Shown: positions 44,485-58,480 of the stretch, one piece after another
Position numbering within the stretch: position 1 is the stretch's first letter
Layout: every line of letters begins with the position of its first letter
Assembly: GCA_947044405.1 (NCBI GenBank)
Contig: CAMRHE010000206.1
Coordinates: 2,046,001-2,110,000, forward strand
Reading direction: 5' to 3'
Length of the DNA stretch: 64,000 nucleotides
From: Leptodactylus fallax
Taxonomy: Eukaryota; Chordata; Amphibia; Anura; Leptodactylidae
Made by a program: the position numbers and the translations under genes
Notes under the pieces: model-generated
What the model was told of the DNA's origin: nothing
What the model saw: only the letters and a program-made list of their open reading frames with translations
Databases searched by the model: none

Positions 44485-47133
44485 GGCACTCCAGGATTTC
44501 TGCTCTCAGTAACCTGCAGGAGCAGGCAGGATTGCATCACCATATCGCACTTGCCTGCATGCAATCCACCAGCAACAGTGATGGGGGTGAATGGTTGCCT
44601 GCTCCACCTTTGTACTTAACTTTATCTGTTAAAGCCAGGACATACCTCCCACCACCTGGGATAGCGGGACTGCACCAGAAATCCGGGACTGACCACTGAA
44701 TCTGGGACAGTTAGGAGGGATGACAGTTCATCAGTGTGCTGAATGCAATCTATGGGCAACATAGAAGAGGCCACTACATGGTATATAGTGGCATATGTTG
44801 GGTCTTTGAATTGCCAAGCCTTTCACATGAGGCAATAAGCAGAAACAAATGTTCTCACAAAAAAGTCTGTTGACCAATAATCACCAGTTTAGAAGAAATA
44901 TTGAAAGTGAGAGGGACATATATGGCATGTTACGACATGTGCTATGGTTTCCACATCTTGCTTATTTGCTCTATACATAATAAGATAGTGGGGCTCATAC
45001 ATACAGACTATGGCGGCTGACCATAGCAGTCAAACAAATGTGTTTGCTCTCAGGTGAATTGCAAATTGGTTGCTATGCGGATCCTCGTTATTTGCGCATG
45101 TTAGTTTGATATGGTGATATCACCTGGTGTATTATCCCATTACCGTAACATTATGGGGGCAATGACTAGAGACTGTATTATCCCAGTCTATCATATTGTG
45201 AATACTCATACTTCTAAGGAGAGGATCCCATATTAAAGGGAAATTCTGGGACTTAAACATTGATGACTTATCCTTAGGATAAAAATATTAGATTAATGGG
45301 AATGGACTCCCACAATCAGCTGTTCAGGCCTGTATCACACGTCACATTATTCTGTCCTATTCATTCTGCAGCTCAGTGAACGGGACTGAACTGCAATACC
45401 AGAAACAGTTGTGACAATGTATGGCACTATGCCTCTGAGATAAAGAAGAGCAGAGAGGAGGAGGGAAGAGAACAGACGCTGAATGAGACAGAACATGAGA
45501 CACAGGCTTATGCTGATGCTGGAGCTAGATATGAATTGTCTATCACAGCCCAAGTACTTTCTTCACATCAATACATGTCAGTATTACACTATATATGTCC
45601 TACATGAACCTGAGCTATTTCTAAGTGAGAAAGTTAGGGAACAGATTCTTCTCTGTCTGTCTCCACCCAAAGCTCAGAGAGAACTGCAAACTACAGACAG
45701 TACCTGCAAAGAGGAAAAATGCAACTGGGAGAATGAACATAATAATAGAAATAATAAAATAGTGTTACTTCCTCTTGCACACGTCCAGAAAACTTGTCTC
45801 CTATAAGTTCCTATAGCAAAAATTAAAGAGTAGCTATTATTACTTAGTATGCTCCTGATTTTAGATGGACAGGAATCTACAGGGGCAAAGACCTTGACAT
45901 TCACCTGACACTATGTTCACATCTGTGCTCCTGTGACCATTTTTCCGGTCCATCAAAGGACCAGAACAACGGACACACAGACTTCTAAAATAGCAGACAC
46001 CAATGGTGCCCCTTTGGCAATAATAAGATCCGTTGGAGACTCCACCGAAGATGTGAATCCAGCTTTACCTGCAAGACTCCTTCCTAGTAAACATGGTCTG
46101 GAAGACGGACCTTTTCTAGCAATATCTGAAAATCTACTCGCACTTTGTTTACCCAGATGTTTGAGTACAATTAATGGCTATTGTGGAACGGACTGTTCTC
46201 TGGATTTGCTGTCATCCGTCTGCAGACTGAATTCAATGTTCTACTAGTAATTGTTTGTAAATTGTACAGTAAGTACTGTGAACCCCATGGGACAAAGACA
46301 GATGAAAACTCATTACTTAACCTTTTCATAGGCACAGAGATCCGAAATAAACATTTCCACAAAGCACACACAAAAGGATTTACAGGCTAGACATGGGACT
46401 GCCAATAAAAACCTGGGAATTTAGATGGGAGTAAAAAGTCATCAATATTTATTTTAATGAAACGTCAATCTTGACGAGTTTAGTGAACTGCAAAGGTTAA
46501 CAAAAATGTGCGGCACATACTGAGAACCCACAATGCACCGCTTGTATATTGTGTTCATACATACCGGCTAGTTGTCAGTACAAAATAAGTAATGTTTTAT
46601 TGCAGGACCTCTATCCAAGCCTACCTGGTCATAAATCAATATATCCAGGCTCTAGTATTTTTTCTTCTACTACTAGTCAACCGCATATACAGTTCAGCTG
46701 GCCGGATTTATGTCTTTAGAGCAACCTGCTCCCTGAGACTTTTCTTCATAGGCGGATCGTAAATCCCGATATGGAGCAGTGACAAAAGAAGAACTAAGTG
46801 AGAGAGAGGAGAATGGAAATGAAAACTATATATAAAGTGTAAACTCTGAATAACACTGAGGAATTAAAAGCTGAGCCAGGGATTTTCTCTTTCTTAATTT
46901 TTTCTTTTCTATTTTTTTTTTTATCTACCCTAGGCCGTGGTGTATAAGCGACCTGAACCATTCATCATCTACCTCCATTAACTCTTCCTGTCAGTCTGAA
47001 TGGAACGTAAGATGAGATATATCCATTGAGGACTATACTTAAAATCTTTCAGGACAGGGAATATAATATATATATATTTATGACGGCACTCTCCAGATTT
47101 GCACTTAACAGTCCATTAATTTAGCACAAAACC
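44485..47133. other. No gene; MITE-like fragment at 45910-46065
   Basis: Mostly unique DNA. The fragment begins TGTTCACATCTGTG and ends GAAGATGTGAATCCAG, an inverted pair, with GGTCCATCAAAGGACC inside. The frame at 45483-45806 has no recognisable domain. Confidence 0.4.
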
Positions 47134-47694
47134 TTAAAGGGAACCTGTCGCATGAAAGTGGTATTCCAATCTGCAGGCAGCATGTTATAGAGCAGGAAGA
47201 GCTGAGCAGATGGATACACAGTTTTTCTACATGTTCCAGTAAAACTTTACTCCTCTAAACCTCTGTTGAATTGGTCTTAGGAGTCCAGCGGGCGGTCCTG
47301 CTCAGTAATAAGTAATTTCTATATGCATGCTAATGGTAACTCCGTATCAAACCAGCCAAAGTCCATTGTAGTGGACATTATGTCGAGCTCCATGTTACCT
47401 TCATATACATGTACCATTTCCTTGAAAAAAAAATGTTTTTAGAAACATGCAAATGAAGCTCGAGTCCAACGGGGAATGGAAGATCCATGTTTTAAGCCTT
47501 AATACGGAGCCCTGGTAAGCTCTGGCACTCCCCATTGCACTTGAGTCTAACTTGCATATTTCTTAGGTGCCACCAGTGGACACCTAAGCCCAAATGAGCA
47601 GAGGTTTACTGGTTTATACTGGAACATGTCTAATAAAACTATAGATCAATCTGCTCAGCTCTTCCTTGCATTTTTAATGAGGCAGATTCACTTT
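47134..47694. repeat. Inverted-repeat element, AAAGGGAACCTGTC type
   Basis: The left AAAGGGAACCTGTCGCAT and GTTATAGAGCAGGAAGAGCT are mirrored at the right by CAGCTCTTCCTTGCATTT and GAGGCAGATTCACTTT. About 560 bases, non-coding. A relative lies at 60985-61674. Confidence 0.65.
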
Positions 47695-48183
47695 AAAGAG
47701 GACCTATGACCAGGTCTAAAAAGCCCAATGACATACATCATCTGATGCGGTACTGTCACCCTGACCATTTTGGTGTTTCTTTACACAAATCCATTCAAAA
47801 GATATAAGCCCTTTTTGTGTTGGTACATATTAGGGTATACCAGTCAGGTGGGTGGCAACACTGCTATGACCTCCAGCACACCCTCAGCACCCTAAAGCAC
47901 TGTTCAAGTAGGATGGGTGAGGTCACAGCAGTGGTAAGATCAACTCTCAACGCATGGAGTGAGATGGAAGAAGTCCAAATTGGAAGAGCAGTGCTCCAGG
48001 GAGCAAAAGGCCCGCCCTCAGTGCACCAACTGCCTCATTTGCATAAGACTGCAAACTTGTTTTTCTCCAAAGCTACAAAAGTGACATACATAACAAAAGT
48101 ATGTTATTTATCACTGTAACGTGCTCTGCTACACAGTGGTGAAAGTTGAATATACTTGTGGGAGGTGATCGATTCCCTTTAAG
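47695..48183. repeat. Inverted-repeat element, AAAGAGGACCTATGACC type
   Basis: It abuts the previous element. Its left end AAAGAGGACCTATGACC is mirrored by GTGATCGATTCCCTTTAAG. It is non-coding; the 100-codon frame inside shows no domain. Confidence 0.5.
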
Positions 48184-48926
48184 TAAGAAATCCCAGGGAA
48201 GAAGACAAGCAATGAGGTTATGGCAATTAGTTATATTTGTGGGACATCCATCCTGGTGATGGGTTCTATGGAAATAATTCACATTAAATACATTGACAAG
48301 AACTCTGCAGAACTATTTAGTTTCAGCTCTGTGTGACAGTGCGCTGCAGATTTCTGTTAAGAGCCCAAGAAGTTAACAAGATGCCTGTTTGCCTGTCTTC
48401 CGATCCTTCCCATTTCCAGAGGGGGAGGCCACCCGCACTTCTGCTCTGCTCCGCCAAAAATTCTATTAAGAAAAGAGACAACCCTCTCCACGCTTAATTT
48501 ACATTTAAATAGAACTCCATGGCAGAGCAGATTACGTGTTGGGCGAGTTTACTGTATTATTTCCATCCCTTTTATGACTTGCTGATTTCACGGAATAACT
48601 TGTTTTTTCTCTGCTCATCACCATTTTTTCTAATTAAAACCTTTATTTATATATTTCTTTCTTCATCTTACTCGAATTAATTTTCCATCCAGCAATCGGG
48701 CAAGGCGACTTTATCCACTACAGCCAAGGGATAGAGAAGAGGACACAATGTTTCATGTAAAAAAGATACCCAGTTTCATTACAAAATATTACATATAGGA
48801 CTGCGAGGCATCACAGAGCTCTAGGCACGTGACCCTGTCAGGGAGCAGAGGGTTGGTGTAAATATAGTATCGACTAAGAAAGAATTCAGGAGTTTTTCTG
48901 CATATTATTTAGCTGTAATAAAGACT
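48184..48926. other. No gene; repeat-poor segment
   Basis: The portion 48440-48720 has mixed composition and lacks the repeat phrases seen elsewhere. It could be conserved non-coding DNA, which cannot be tested here. Confidence 0.4.
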
Positions 48927-49230
48927 AAGGCCTCATGCACACAACCAAGTGTGCAAGCTGGGAGAGGGGATTGTATAATGAAATGTGCTCGGATGACATC
49001 TGAGTGCCATCCCGTTGCCTTCTGTCCTCCAGCGCAGGATAGGACCTGCTCTATGATCATCAGAACGGAGCATCAGAAGCCCCCATGGATGGCACACTCC
49101 GTTATGTGCATGTCTATGGCTTTATTCACATGGACTTAATAGAAGTGAATGGGTCAGTGTTTAATTGCCGTCACACAGATGACACAACCATTAAAAATGG
49201 GTCGATGCGTATATGCAGCCTAGCATAAAA
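48927..49230. repeat. GGCCTCATGCACAC-type element
   Basis: It begins CTAAGGCCTCATGCACACAA and includes AATAGAAGTGAATGGG. The right boundary is diffuse. Same family as near 3574, 4568 and 24488. Confidence 0.5.
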
Positions 49231-50850
49231 GAGAGGGTTGAAAACAGCTAACTAGTTTTTAATTGACAGTAAATTGTCATTTGGGTGGAGCCGCTCCTCT
49301 GTAGAGTCACCCTAGTTGATCCCACTTCTGGCTTGATTGACTGCAGAGCATTTACATCAACAGTGGCCCCCGACAATTCCATCCAATACTTGCACAATGT
49401 ATACATGAAGCCGAGGACAAAACACCTTGATTCACAGTGCATGTGCCAAATGCTACCAGAGGAGGCCTGATCAGATATATCCAGCCTATGGGATGTCAAT
49501 CACGGCAGGAGGGGACCGGCCAGATTAACGCTTCAGAGGAGTACTTCCATCCCAATGACTACATACAAGTCATTTCAAAAGGCAGCGTTTTCTAGGATGT
49601 GAAGCATTAGCCAAAATATTGTCATCCTGCTATATTGTCCATCTGGATAGCAGGTTGGTATGACTTTAGGAATCTACTGTAAATCCTCCTGATAAATTCC
49701 ATTTAACATAATAGAATACATGATATGGGGCTGTCTACTGCAGACCCTTTAACTGGAGGTCAAGTTTCCTATTACCAAAAAGCAGTCAACCTCTTTGGAC
49801 CTCTTTAATGATGGCAGGGGTCAAACGCCCAGGCCCATGGCTGATCAGCTGTTTAAAGAGACTGCAGCATTCAGGTGAGCGCTGCAGCCTCTTCACTACT
49901 TGCCAAGTTCAGCACTATATATTTGTACAGCGGGACTCAGCTGCGGTCAGGCCATGTGACCAATGAATATGACGTCACACAGCCTGCCACGTCAACCAAC
50001 TGATCCATGGGGATCCTCATTGGCTACCATGGTGACTGCTTCACTTTCCCTTCTACAATTTTTGATAAATCCTTTCCAATACCTTCTGCAACCTCAAGAC
50101 TATATAGACTTTTATTGCAACTCTCCAACTTTTTACTTTTATGCCTATTCATATGTCAATCACCCAGGCAGTGTTCAGGTCATATATAATAACTTTTGCA
50201 GAGAGAAAACTTCACATTCATAGCAGCCTGTACTTTATGCATGCACTTCCTAACTTTTTTTTTTTTTTTTAAGCATTGACCCCAGTATGAACACAATTAC
50301 GGCCCTAAACAATTGGCGGACAAGTCAGCATGATGTCAGCAGTGAATGGCCTCCTGGTGAACATCCCCAATACATGCTCAAGTATTTTTCCATTATACCA
50401 AACCTATTCCTAAGCAAAAAAAAGCAATTCTTACCCTCTCATGTGTTGCTGGAATAAAAATGTAACACTCTGTGAAAGCTTTTATCGCAGCCGAGAAAGA
50501 AAGCAGCGCACAAAGAAGCCAAGGGAGCGGAAAAGCTGAGAGCAGCCCTGCGATTTAGATAACAAGATAGCAGCGGCTGCCAGCGCTTTATTGTCAGGCT
50601 GTCCATGGATACATACCGTCTACACGGCAGCGCGGAAAAACACCAGCACGCTCCTCATCTGCATAGCTGAAACAAGCCCAAGATGGATAGGTCGCAGGAG
50701 CCGGGGCCCATGATATATACATGTACACACACGTCCTTCACTGAGAGCCTTTAAACCTTTGCATGGCGTTCTGCTCCAGAGCTCTATAGCCACTGGGTCT
50801 TTGCTGTTTTATATAGCAGGGTCCATGACTAGAGACAGCTCCAATCATGG
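49231..50850. other. No gene seen
   Basis: No recognisable domain, RNA gene or complete repeat. GC content rises at 50460-50720 with several CpGs, but no promoter or exon is evident. Confidence 0.4.
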
Positions 50851-50856
50851 ACAATT

Positions 50857-51560
50857 AACCCCTTAAATGCTGTGGTCAAATGTGACCATGGCATCTGAGA
50901 TGTTACTTTCACGTTCAGTCTCCAGTTTGGTTATGGAATGCCAATCCCGCAGGGAGATCAATGGACCATTCAATTGCTATGGCAGTCGGGAGCCTTCTGA
51001 TGCCTCCCAGGCCTGCCAATGCTATATGGCTTCTCAGACCTACCTGTAGCAGGGCTTAATAGTAACAGAAGGATTTAACCATAGAATGCAACACCGTAGT
51101 ATCACAGTCTATGGTATAAGCAATCTAATAATTGCTAGTTCAAATCCTCTAGGAGGGAGGGAGGCTAAAAAAAAAAAATTATAATATTTAAAACTTTTTT
51201 TTTTTTTTTTTTTGTTTTTCAATATTAGAATTTTTTTTTTTTAATTTTCATTTCAAGTAAAAAAAAAAAAAAATAAAAAAATATAAAAATTCTAAATCAA
51301 AAATAAACAAACAAACAAATGGCCCACACTATTGAAATAATATAAAAATATTCTTTTCACTGAACGCCGCAACGGGAAAGCAAATCAAAATGGACAAATC
51401 TCAGGTTTTTTTTTGCCTTTTTGGACAAAAAGTGATCAAAACATCACGCATTGTACAGAATGGTGCCAATAAAAAATACATATAGTTAGTTTTGTACAGA
51501 GAAAAAAGTTACTGGTGTCACAATATGACAATGTAAGAAAAATTTAGATTTTTTTTTTTT
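50857..51560 (+). repeat. Composite dispersed repeat
   Basis: It starts TAACCCCTTAAATGCTGTGG, then CAGGCCTGCCAATGCTATAT and CTACCTGTAGCAGGGCTTAA, a B-box-like CTAGTTCAAATCC at about 51139, A- and T-rich runs, then GAACGCCGCAACGG and TGGTGCCAATAAAAAATACA. I recognise this phrase order as a frequent anuran repeat but cannot name its class. Confidence 0.55.
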
Positions 51561-51935
51561 CAAAGTTTTTAATTGCAGTGATTTAATTGCGTGATTGCAG
51601 TGACCTGCATAATATATACAACATGTCATTTTCAATGGGCAGTGAACACCATTAAAACAAATCCAGAAAGAAATAGGTCATTGCTTTTTTTTTTTTTTTT
51701 CAAAAATTCACCACATTGTGAATTTTTTTCAGCTTCCCATCAAATTGTACAGAATATTAAATTGTGCCATTAGGAAGTACAATTTGTCCTTCAAAAAATA
51801 AGCATACACCTCCGTGAATGGAAAAAGTTATAGCTTTTGACAGGAAGTAAGTAAAAAACGGAAATACAAAAAATTTCATGGTCCTGAACCCTGTTGGGTC
51901 CTACATGCCTTCCAAACCAATAATATTGCCATTAA

Positions 51936-52290
51936 AGGGCCTTTCATAGGAGCTGAAACACATCTTTGTGGCCACAAACAGAAAAAGCAATGCAGAGATA
52001 ATCATCTTTTATGGAAATGCAAATCGGCCTGCAAGTGCACTGGGGGCGGGGCCTGATTGACCAGATTGTCTACTTACTGCTGCATGTGCTCCAGCTCTTC
52101 TCTGGAATCACTGCCCAATTCTGTGCCTTTAGCTGTGAATTACATTTTTAGCCTCACGGGTGTCTGTAGGAAAATCAGACCCCGCCCCTGATGCACTTAC
52201 AGACATATCTATAAAAAGAGGATTATCTCTGCACTCCTTCATCGGTTTGTGGCCACTAAGGTAGGTTTCTGCTCCCATTAAAGGCCCCTA
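51936..52290. repeat. Inverted-repeat MITE, GGGCCTTTCATAGGAGC type
   Basis: The left arm (GGGCCTTTCATAGGAGCTGA, TTTGTGGCCACAAAC, TGCAGAGATAATCATCTTTT) is mirrored at the right (AAAAGAGGATTATCTCTGCA, GGTTTGTGGCCACTAA, GCTCCCATTAAAGGCCC). Arms are about 90 bases. Non-coding, with two CCCCGCCCC-type blocks inside. Confidence 0.8.
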
Positions 52291-52983
52291 TTTGTGGTTT
52301 GGGAGACATTTTGGACCTTATAGATTCCCTTTAACTATGTCCCTGCCACAGTAAAGCCATACACAAAGTGTAAAATATAAAAATCTCTTGCAGATATTTC
52401 TTCTAGCTGTGCAAATAATAAATGTAGCAGAAGCAACAAATTAGCATACCGCCATAAACTGGGAATTCATTACGTCTCAGCAATGTTCTCTCTTTCCAGA
52501 GAGTAATAATTTGTGGTGTGTTTAACTATGCACGCAAGATTACCAAAACATATAGCATTAGGAAAAGTTATTCCCCAGTAATACTGGTTAATAAAAAGCC
52601 AACAAGCTAGCAGGGATAGATTGTAAGCTCATATGACATCCTGTTACTTTTTATATTTTATGACTATTTTCTGCAATGCATCTGGGATAGGCAGAGGGCT
52701 GAAAATTAATATTAAATCCTTGTTGTTGTGTTCACTGGAAGTGGCTTAATACAGACAAAAAAACGCTCATCCATTTCTGGCACTCAACAATGTGATTTAT
52801 CAGATGAGGAGCCCAGTGAAATTCCTGCAGTAAATTCTCTTTGCAAGGTGCTCTATTAACAGAAATACACCAGGAAATATCGCCATCTTCTGGAAATGTA
52901 ATGGAATTACATTGTGAAAAAAGTAAGACTGCGAGGTACAGCTCAAAACTGTAACTGAAACAGTTTGTGTGAATATATATGTG

Positions 52984-52988
<5 letters not shown>

Positions 52989-53047
<59 letters not shown>
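52989..53047. repeat. (TA)n microsatellite
   Basis: About 59 bases of TA dinucleotide. A repeat fragment with CAACAGATTTTGCATTGGG follows immediately. Confidence 0.9.
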
Positions 53048-53049
<2 letters not shown>

Positions 53050-53209
53050 TCAAGGGCTCTGCAACAGATTTTGCATTGGGTTCAGGAGTTTTAAGGGGTG
53101 GTTGGGTCCATTGCTGATATTCCATTACAGGAAATCTGTGAATTTGTCTGAATATTATTGCTACGTGTATATCACCGCTTTCAAGCAGAGGTAAAAAGTT
53201 TGTAAGACT

Positions 53210-53595
53210 GAAAAAAAGACATCCTATAAATCCATCCAATTCAGCCTTTTGCCCTGCAATGTTAATCCAGAGGAAGGCAAAATCTCTATGAGGAAGAAGC
53301 CATTTTTCCTTATTTTAGGTAAAAAAAAAAATTCCTTTCAGACTTCAAATTTGGCAAATTGGAATAAATCCCTGGATCAATGCCCCATCGCTAGAAATCT
53401 AATAACTGTAACCTGTAATATTACATTTCAGACAGGCATCCGGCCCGATCTTGCCCATTAGAACTTCCTCCGGCAGACAGTTCCATAGTCTCACTGCTCT
53501 TACAGTAAAGAACCCCCTTTTATGTCTATGTAGAAACCTTATTTCCCCTAAACGTAGAGGATGCCCCCTTGTTACAGGTCTGAGTATAGGAAAAA
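53210..53595 (+). repeat. Dispersed repeat W, left half
   Basis: It carries CAGAGGAAGGCAAAATCTCT, GGAATAAATCCCTGGATCAA and CTCTTACAGTAAAGAACCCC, a phrase order I know from a common amphibian repeat. The continuation lies at 54525-54760, so about 930 bases interrupt it. Confidence 0.6.
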
Positions 53596-53599
53596 GTGT

Positions 53600-54524
53600 A
53601 GTACAGTGTTAAGAAAAAAATCATGCAATATTTGCTACTTTTGTGTCAAAAAGGCAAAAGTGTTGTAGGTCCAATACCTTCATTGGCTAACCAGAAAATA
53701 TACATTTGCAAGCTTTCAGAGCACAGAGGCTCCTTCTTCAGTCCTAAATGAATGACTGAAAACATAAAATTAGCAAGATGCTACACAATGACAAGAAGTT
53801 CATGAGTTGACATAAGGTAGACCAGATCTCTGCGTGGGAGGGACATCTTCTGAATTATAGAGAGATGAATACCTGCGACCCCATTTTGATCCCCTGAGGA
53901 GTCATGATCATGGATGACGAAACGCGTAGGATGGGTAACACACAGTTTAAGGGTTAGATGTGGACTGTCCTTGTAAGGGCAGGAGCTCTTTGGGGACATT
54001 AGGGCTGATTACGAGGAAGGGTCAGGATACTGTGACCTGAACAGTGACCACAGTTACAACTCCCAGATTGGAACTGAGCGATCAATGAGTTGGTGAGATC
54101 CCCCTATATTTTATCTCTATCACTATATGAGAGGCTTGATACGAGGATTATTATTTATGTATCACCTTTCTGTTTTGTGAAATGATTTTTGGAGTGGCGA
54201 TGTCTTTGGTTTTAAGCAGACCATAGGTACAGTTGCCTCAGATATGGCGTCATGCAGAGTTACACCAACGTATATTTCACCATGATATCCTCCTTTATGA
54301 TATGTGACTGTATCAGATTTATCCTCTGCATTGGAAATTGTTTTATCACATATACATTTATAGGTTTCTTTTTAATGCAACACTTTGATTCAAGGTTATG
54401 TTTTAAGGAGTTTGTTCCACATTTGCTGTATTTCTATGTCCTCTGAATGGAAACTGCTGCCCCAATTGAGAATTGTTCTGCCGAGTTGTTTCTTCAGCTT
54501 GGATTCCCAGATTTTTCTCTCTGT
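53600..54524. mobile_element. Insert interrupting repeat W, with a Penelope-like 3' tail
   Basis: On the minus strand 53630-53750 reads GACTGAAGAAGGAGCC, CTGAAAGCTTGC and GGTTAGCCAATGAAGGTATT, which parallels the 3' end of the Penelope-like element at 27.3 kb. The rest includes GATGACGAAACGCGTAGG, another recurrent repeat phrase. No open frame with a domain remains. The exact junctions are uncertain. Confidence 0.5.
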
Positions 54525-54760
54525 CATCCTTGAAGAGACCTTTTAGGATCAGGACTTATAAGACCCTGGCAGACATCCCTGTACTGACCTTTGATATATG
54601 TATAATTATTAGGTCGACCTTCATCTGTCTTTTTTAAACTAAAAAACCTTAGTCTTGTAAATCTTTCTGGGTACTGTAGTCCACCCATTCCATCTATTAC
54701 TGTGGTTGCCAACCACTGAACCCAACAGGTGCCCAAAACTGTACACAGTTTACCTGCTGC
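54525..54760 (+). repeat. Dispersed repeat W, right half
   Basis: Phrases CCCTGTACTGACCTTTGATA, GGGTACTGTAGTCCACCCAT and CCCAAAACTGTACACAGTTT follow the left half in the expected order. Confidence 0.6.
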
Positions 54761-55333
54761 ATGTAAGTCCCATGTGGACATACCCTTAACAGGGTTTCCC
54801 TCAAACCATGCCTATTCCTTTATCCACTGGATAGAGGATACATGTATGATGACTGGGGATCCCATTACAGGGATTTACACCTTATCACAAGTCCCCTGTG
54901 TGAATGGAGCAGAACCGCACATATGTCACCAGTGCTCCATTCACTTCTATGTGACTACACTAATACAGTGCACCAACAGTAAAGCAGAAGTGAATGGGCA
55001 TGAGGTGACACAAGCACACTGCTGCTCCATCAAGTGTTGTCACCAGCTTTCCTGCATGCCTAATAGATGGCCTTTAATACGGGAACAAGGAATGTATCCT
55101 TGCATAGCTAGCCATTCAGGACACTAGATAAGTTGAGTGACGATTCCTGGGAGGGAAAAGGTCATAATGACAGCCATAGTCCTGTCCACCTGCAGGTGCA
55201 ACTTGAAGCTCCTGGGCCCCAATGCAAAATCTGTTATTGGGCCCCTACCTTGTGTCATTTAGATTAGTGGTATATTTTATGTGTCAGAGGGGCTTTAGTG
55301 GCCCAGTGGCAACTGCTACCACTACATCCCCTA
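54761..55333. other. No gene; repeat fragment at 55195-55320
   Basis: The fragment carries CTCCTGGGCCCCAATGCAAA, the reverse of the phrase near 29470. The Tc1-like element at 55336 is inserted at its right edge. Confidence 0.5.
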
Positions 55334-55335
55334 TA

Positions 55336-56270
<935 letters not shown>

Positions 56271-57330
56271 TAGCTACGCCCCTGTCCATCTGTGTATCAA
56301 ATGCGGTTATGTCTGAAAAACCTTGAATTTGTACAACCAGACAGAAATAATACTTTGTTTTTTTGTTTTTTGCTTTGTTTCCTGCTATGCTTTTATTACA
56401 GAAGTGGGAACAAGAGCAAAAATGGCTAAAATACCCAACCTGTAAGCTGTTGTGGAGCTGAACTGCATAACTATGAGAAGTCAAATAAAGTATTCAAGAA
56501 CTTGAATCATGCATAATGTGTAAGAAATGCCCATTACATCCCCACGAAAGACATCTGAGCACTGTCAGCCTCTATAAGCAACAATTTACAAAGTGGTCGG
56601 TAGGGAGCCGAAGTAACACTATAAAGTTTCACAGCAGGTCAGCCCCAGCCGAGCCAAATAACAGGAACTTCAATTAAACAGCTCAAAAGCAAGCGATACA
56701 GTTGAACAGCGGTCTCCGTATTGGCAAGATATTCCAGACATTACCATATGCAATGTGTCCACTAAAAGCTAACAGCAATGTTATGGCACATAGAAGTAAA
56801 GAGAAGCTTCCAGCCCATTTTCAACAGATTTCACGCATTTAGGCTTACGTCTCTGAGCGTTCCTGGACCTCGCCTGGTCCGGGAATACTCTGCAGGATAA
56901 ATGTGTTCTGTACTTCTTGTCTCTTTCCCATTTTTATCCCATGTAATGCAAGTTATGCAACAACTGCATCTGAATGTGCGTTTATAGCCTCATTTACTTT
57001 TATCCGGTTTCTAAGATTGATGGCTATAGGGGCGGTCTGACACCTGGGACCCCCACAGATCAGCTACTCCAGAGCAGCAGAACTCCCATTAATGTTTTCA
57101 TGCTGAGAGTCGTGCTGCTCACTTGCTGTACTGACTGTAGTGGCAGCTTTAGGTACTACAGTGTTGCCCCATAGACTTCAATGGGGCTATGCTGCAGTAC
57201 CAAAAGCCGCCACTACACATTGTACAGCAAGTGAGCAGCACCAATATTACTATATGCCATTGGTCCATAAAGACTTGTCGGTGGTTTAGTGACCCAAAGA
57301 GCCCTAACAGGTTCCCTTTAAATAGGCATA
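56271..57330. other. No gene; repeat fragment at 57026-57325
   Basis: The fragment contains CACCTGGGACCCCCACAGAT and ends AACAGGTTCCCTTTAAA, a style shared with the AAAGGGAACC elements. The remainder is unique-looking. Confidence 0.45.
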
Positions 57331-57619
57331 CAAAGTGTTCCAAATTATTATGCAAATTAGATTTAAGTGTCATAAAGATGCAATTTTTGTGTTTTTTCAT
57401 TAAAATCATGGCTGGTCTTGTGTCTCAGGGCTCTTTGGATCACTGGAACCAATCTCAAACAATTAGTTTGCCAGGTGAGCCTAATTAAAGGAAACCTACT
57501 TAAGAAGGACGTCCCACATTATTAAGCAGGTCACAGGTATCATGCATTATGGGAAATTAATCGGCAGCTGGAAAGTGTCAAATAATGCAATGCCTTGGAC
57601 AAGGTATGAAAACATTAGA

Positions 57620-58480
57620 TATTTCATGAACACTTAAGTGTTATCATCGTACTGTGAAGAGATCTGTGGCTGATTCAGAGCACAGATGGGTTTGTGCAGA
57701 TAAAGGCATAACAAGGACAAATTCATCAAATTAAGAGAGCAGCTACTAAAATACCATTACAAAGCAGCAAAAAGGTAGTTGAATCTGCTGGTGCCTCTGG
57801 AGTCCCACAAACCTCAAGGTGTAGGATCCTCCAGAGTTGCATAAACCTATTATTCGGCCACCACTAAACAGTGCACACAAGCAGAAACAGTTGCAGTGGG
57901 CCCAAATATACATGAAGGCTAATTCTGAAACAGTCTTGTTTACTGATGAGTGCTGTGCCACTCTGGATGGTCCAGATGGATGGAGTAGGGGATGGCCACC
58001 ATGTACTAACAAGGCTGCAACGTCAGCAAGGAGGTGGTGGAGTCATGTTTTGGACCGGTATCATGGGGAGAGAGCTGCTATGCCCCCCTAGGCTCCCTGA
58101 AAGTGTGAAAATGATCTCTGCAAACTATATAGAGTTTCTGACTAATCACTTTCTTCCATGGTACAAAAAGAAACAGGCCTTCCATAGCAAAATCATCTTC
58201 ATGCATGACAATGCACCATCTCATGCAGCAAAGAATACTTCTGAGTCTTTGGCTGCGATGGGCATAAAAGGAGAGAATCTCATGGTGTGGCTACCATCCT
58301 CCCCTGACCTATTGAGAACCTTAGGAGTATCCCTCAAGCAAAAGATATTTGAAGGTGGGAGGCAGTCACGTCCAAACAGCAGCTCTGGGAGGCTATTCTG
58401 ACATCCTGCAAAGAAACTGAAGCAGAAACTATCCAAAAACTCAAGTTCAATGGATACAAGAATTGTGAAGGTGATATCAA
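57620..58480 (+). pseudogene. Tc1/mariner-superfamily transposase, broken
   Basis: Pieces of a DDE transposase are spread over frames. The first catalytic Asp is in LFTDECC (codon at 57945), read in the 57837 frame. The second is in FMHDNAPSHAAKN (codon at 58207), read in the 57946 frame, with GGGGVMFWTGIMG between. The third region reads SPDLLRT instead of SPDLNPIE. The likely Glu codon at 58314 lies 107 bases on, out of frame, so a small deletion near 58310 has removed part of the motif. With the usual NP-I restored, the spacing would be near 37 residues, longer than classical Tc1; this is inference. The helix-turn-helix part upstream has several stops. No function is expected. Confidence 0.8.

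Noticed and set aside
45483..45806. 107-codon open frame as a possible host exon
   Set aside because: No domain, no convincing splice sites, and the composition matches flanking AT-rich DNA.
47817..48119. 100-codon open frame
   Set aside because: It falls within a non-coding inverted-repeat element; no family was recognised.
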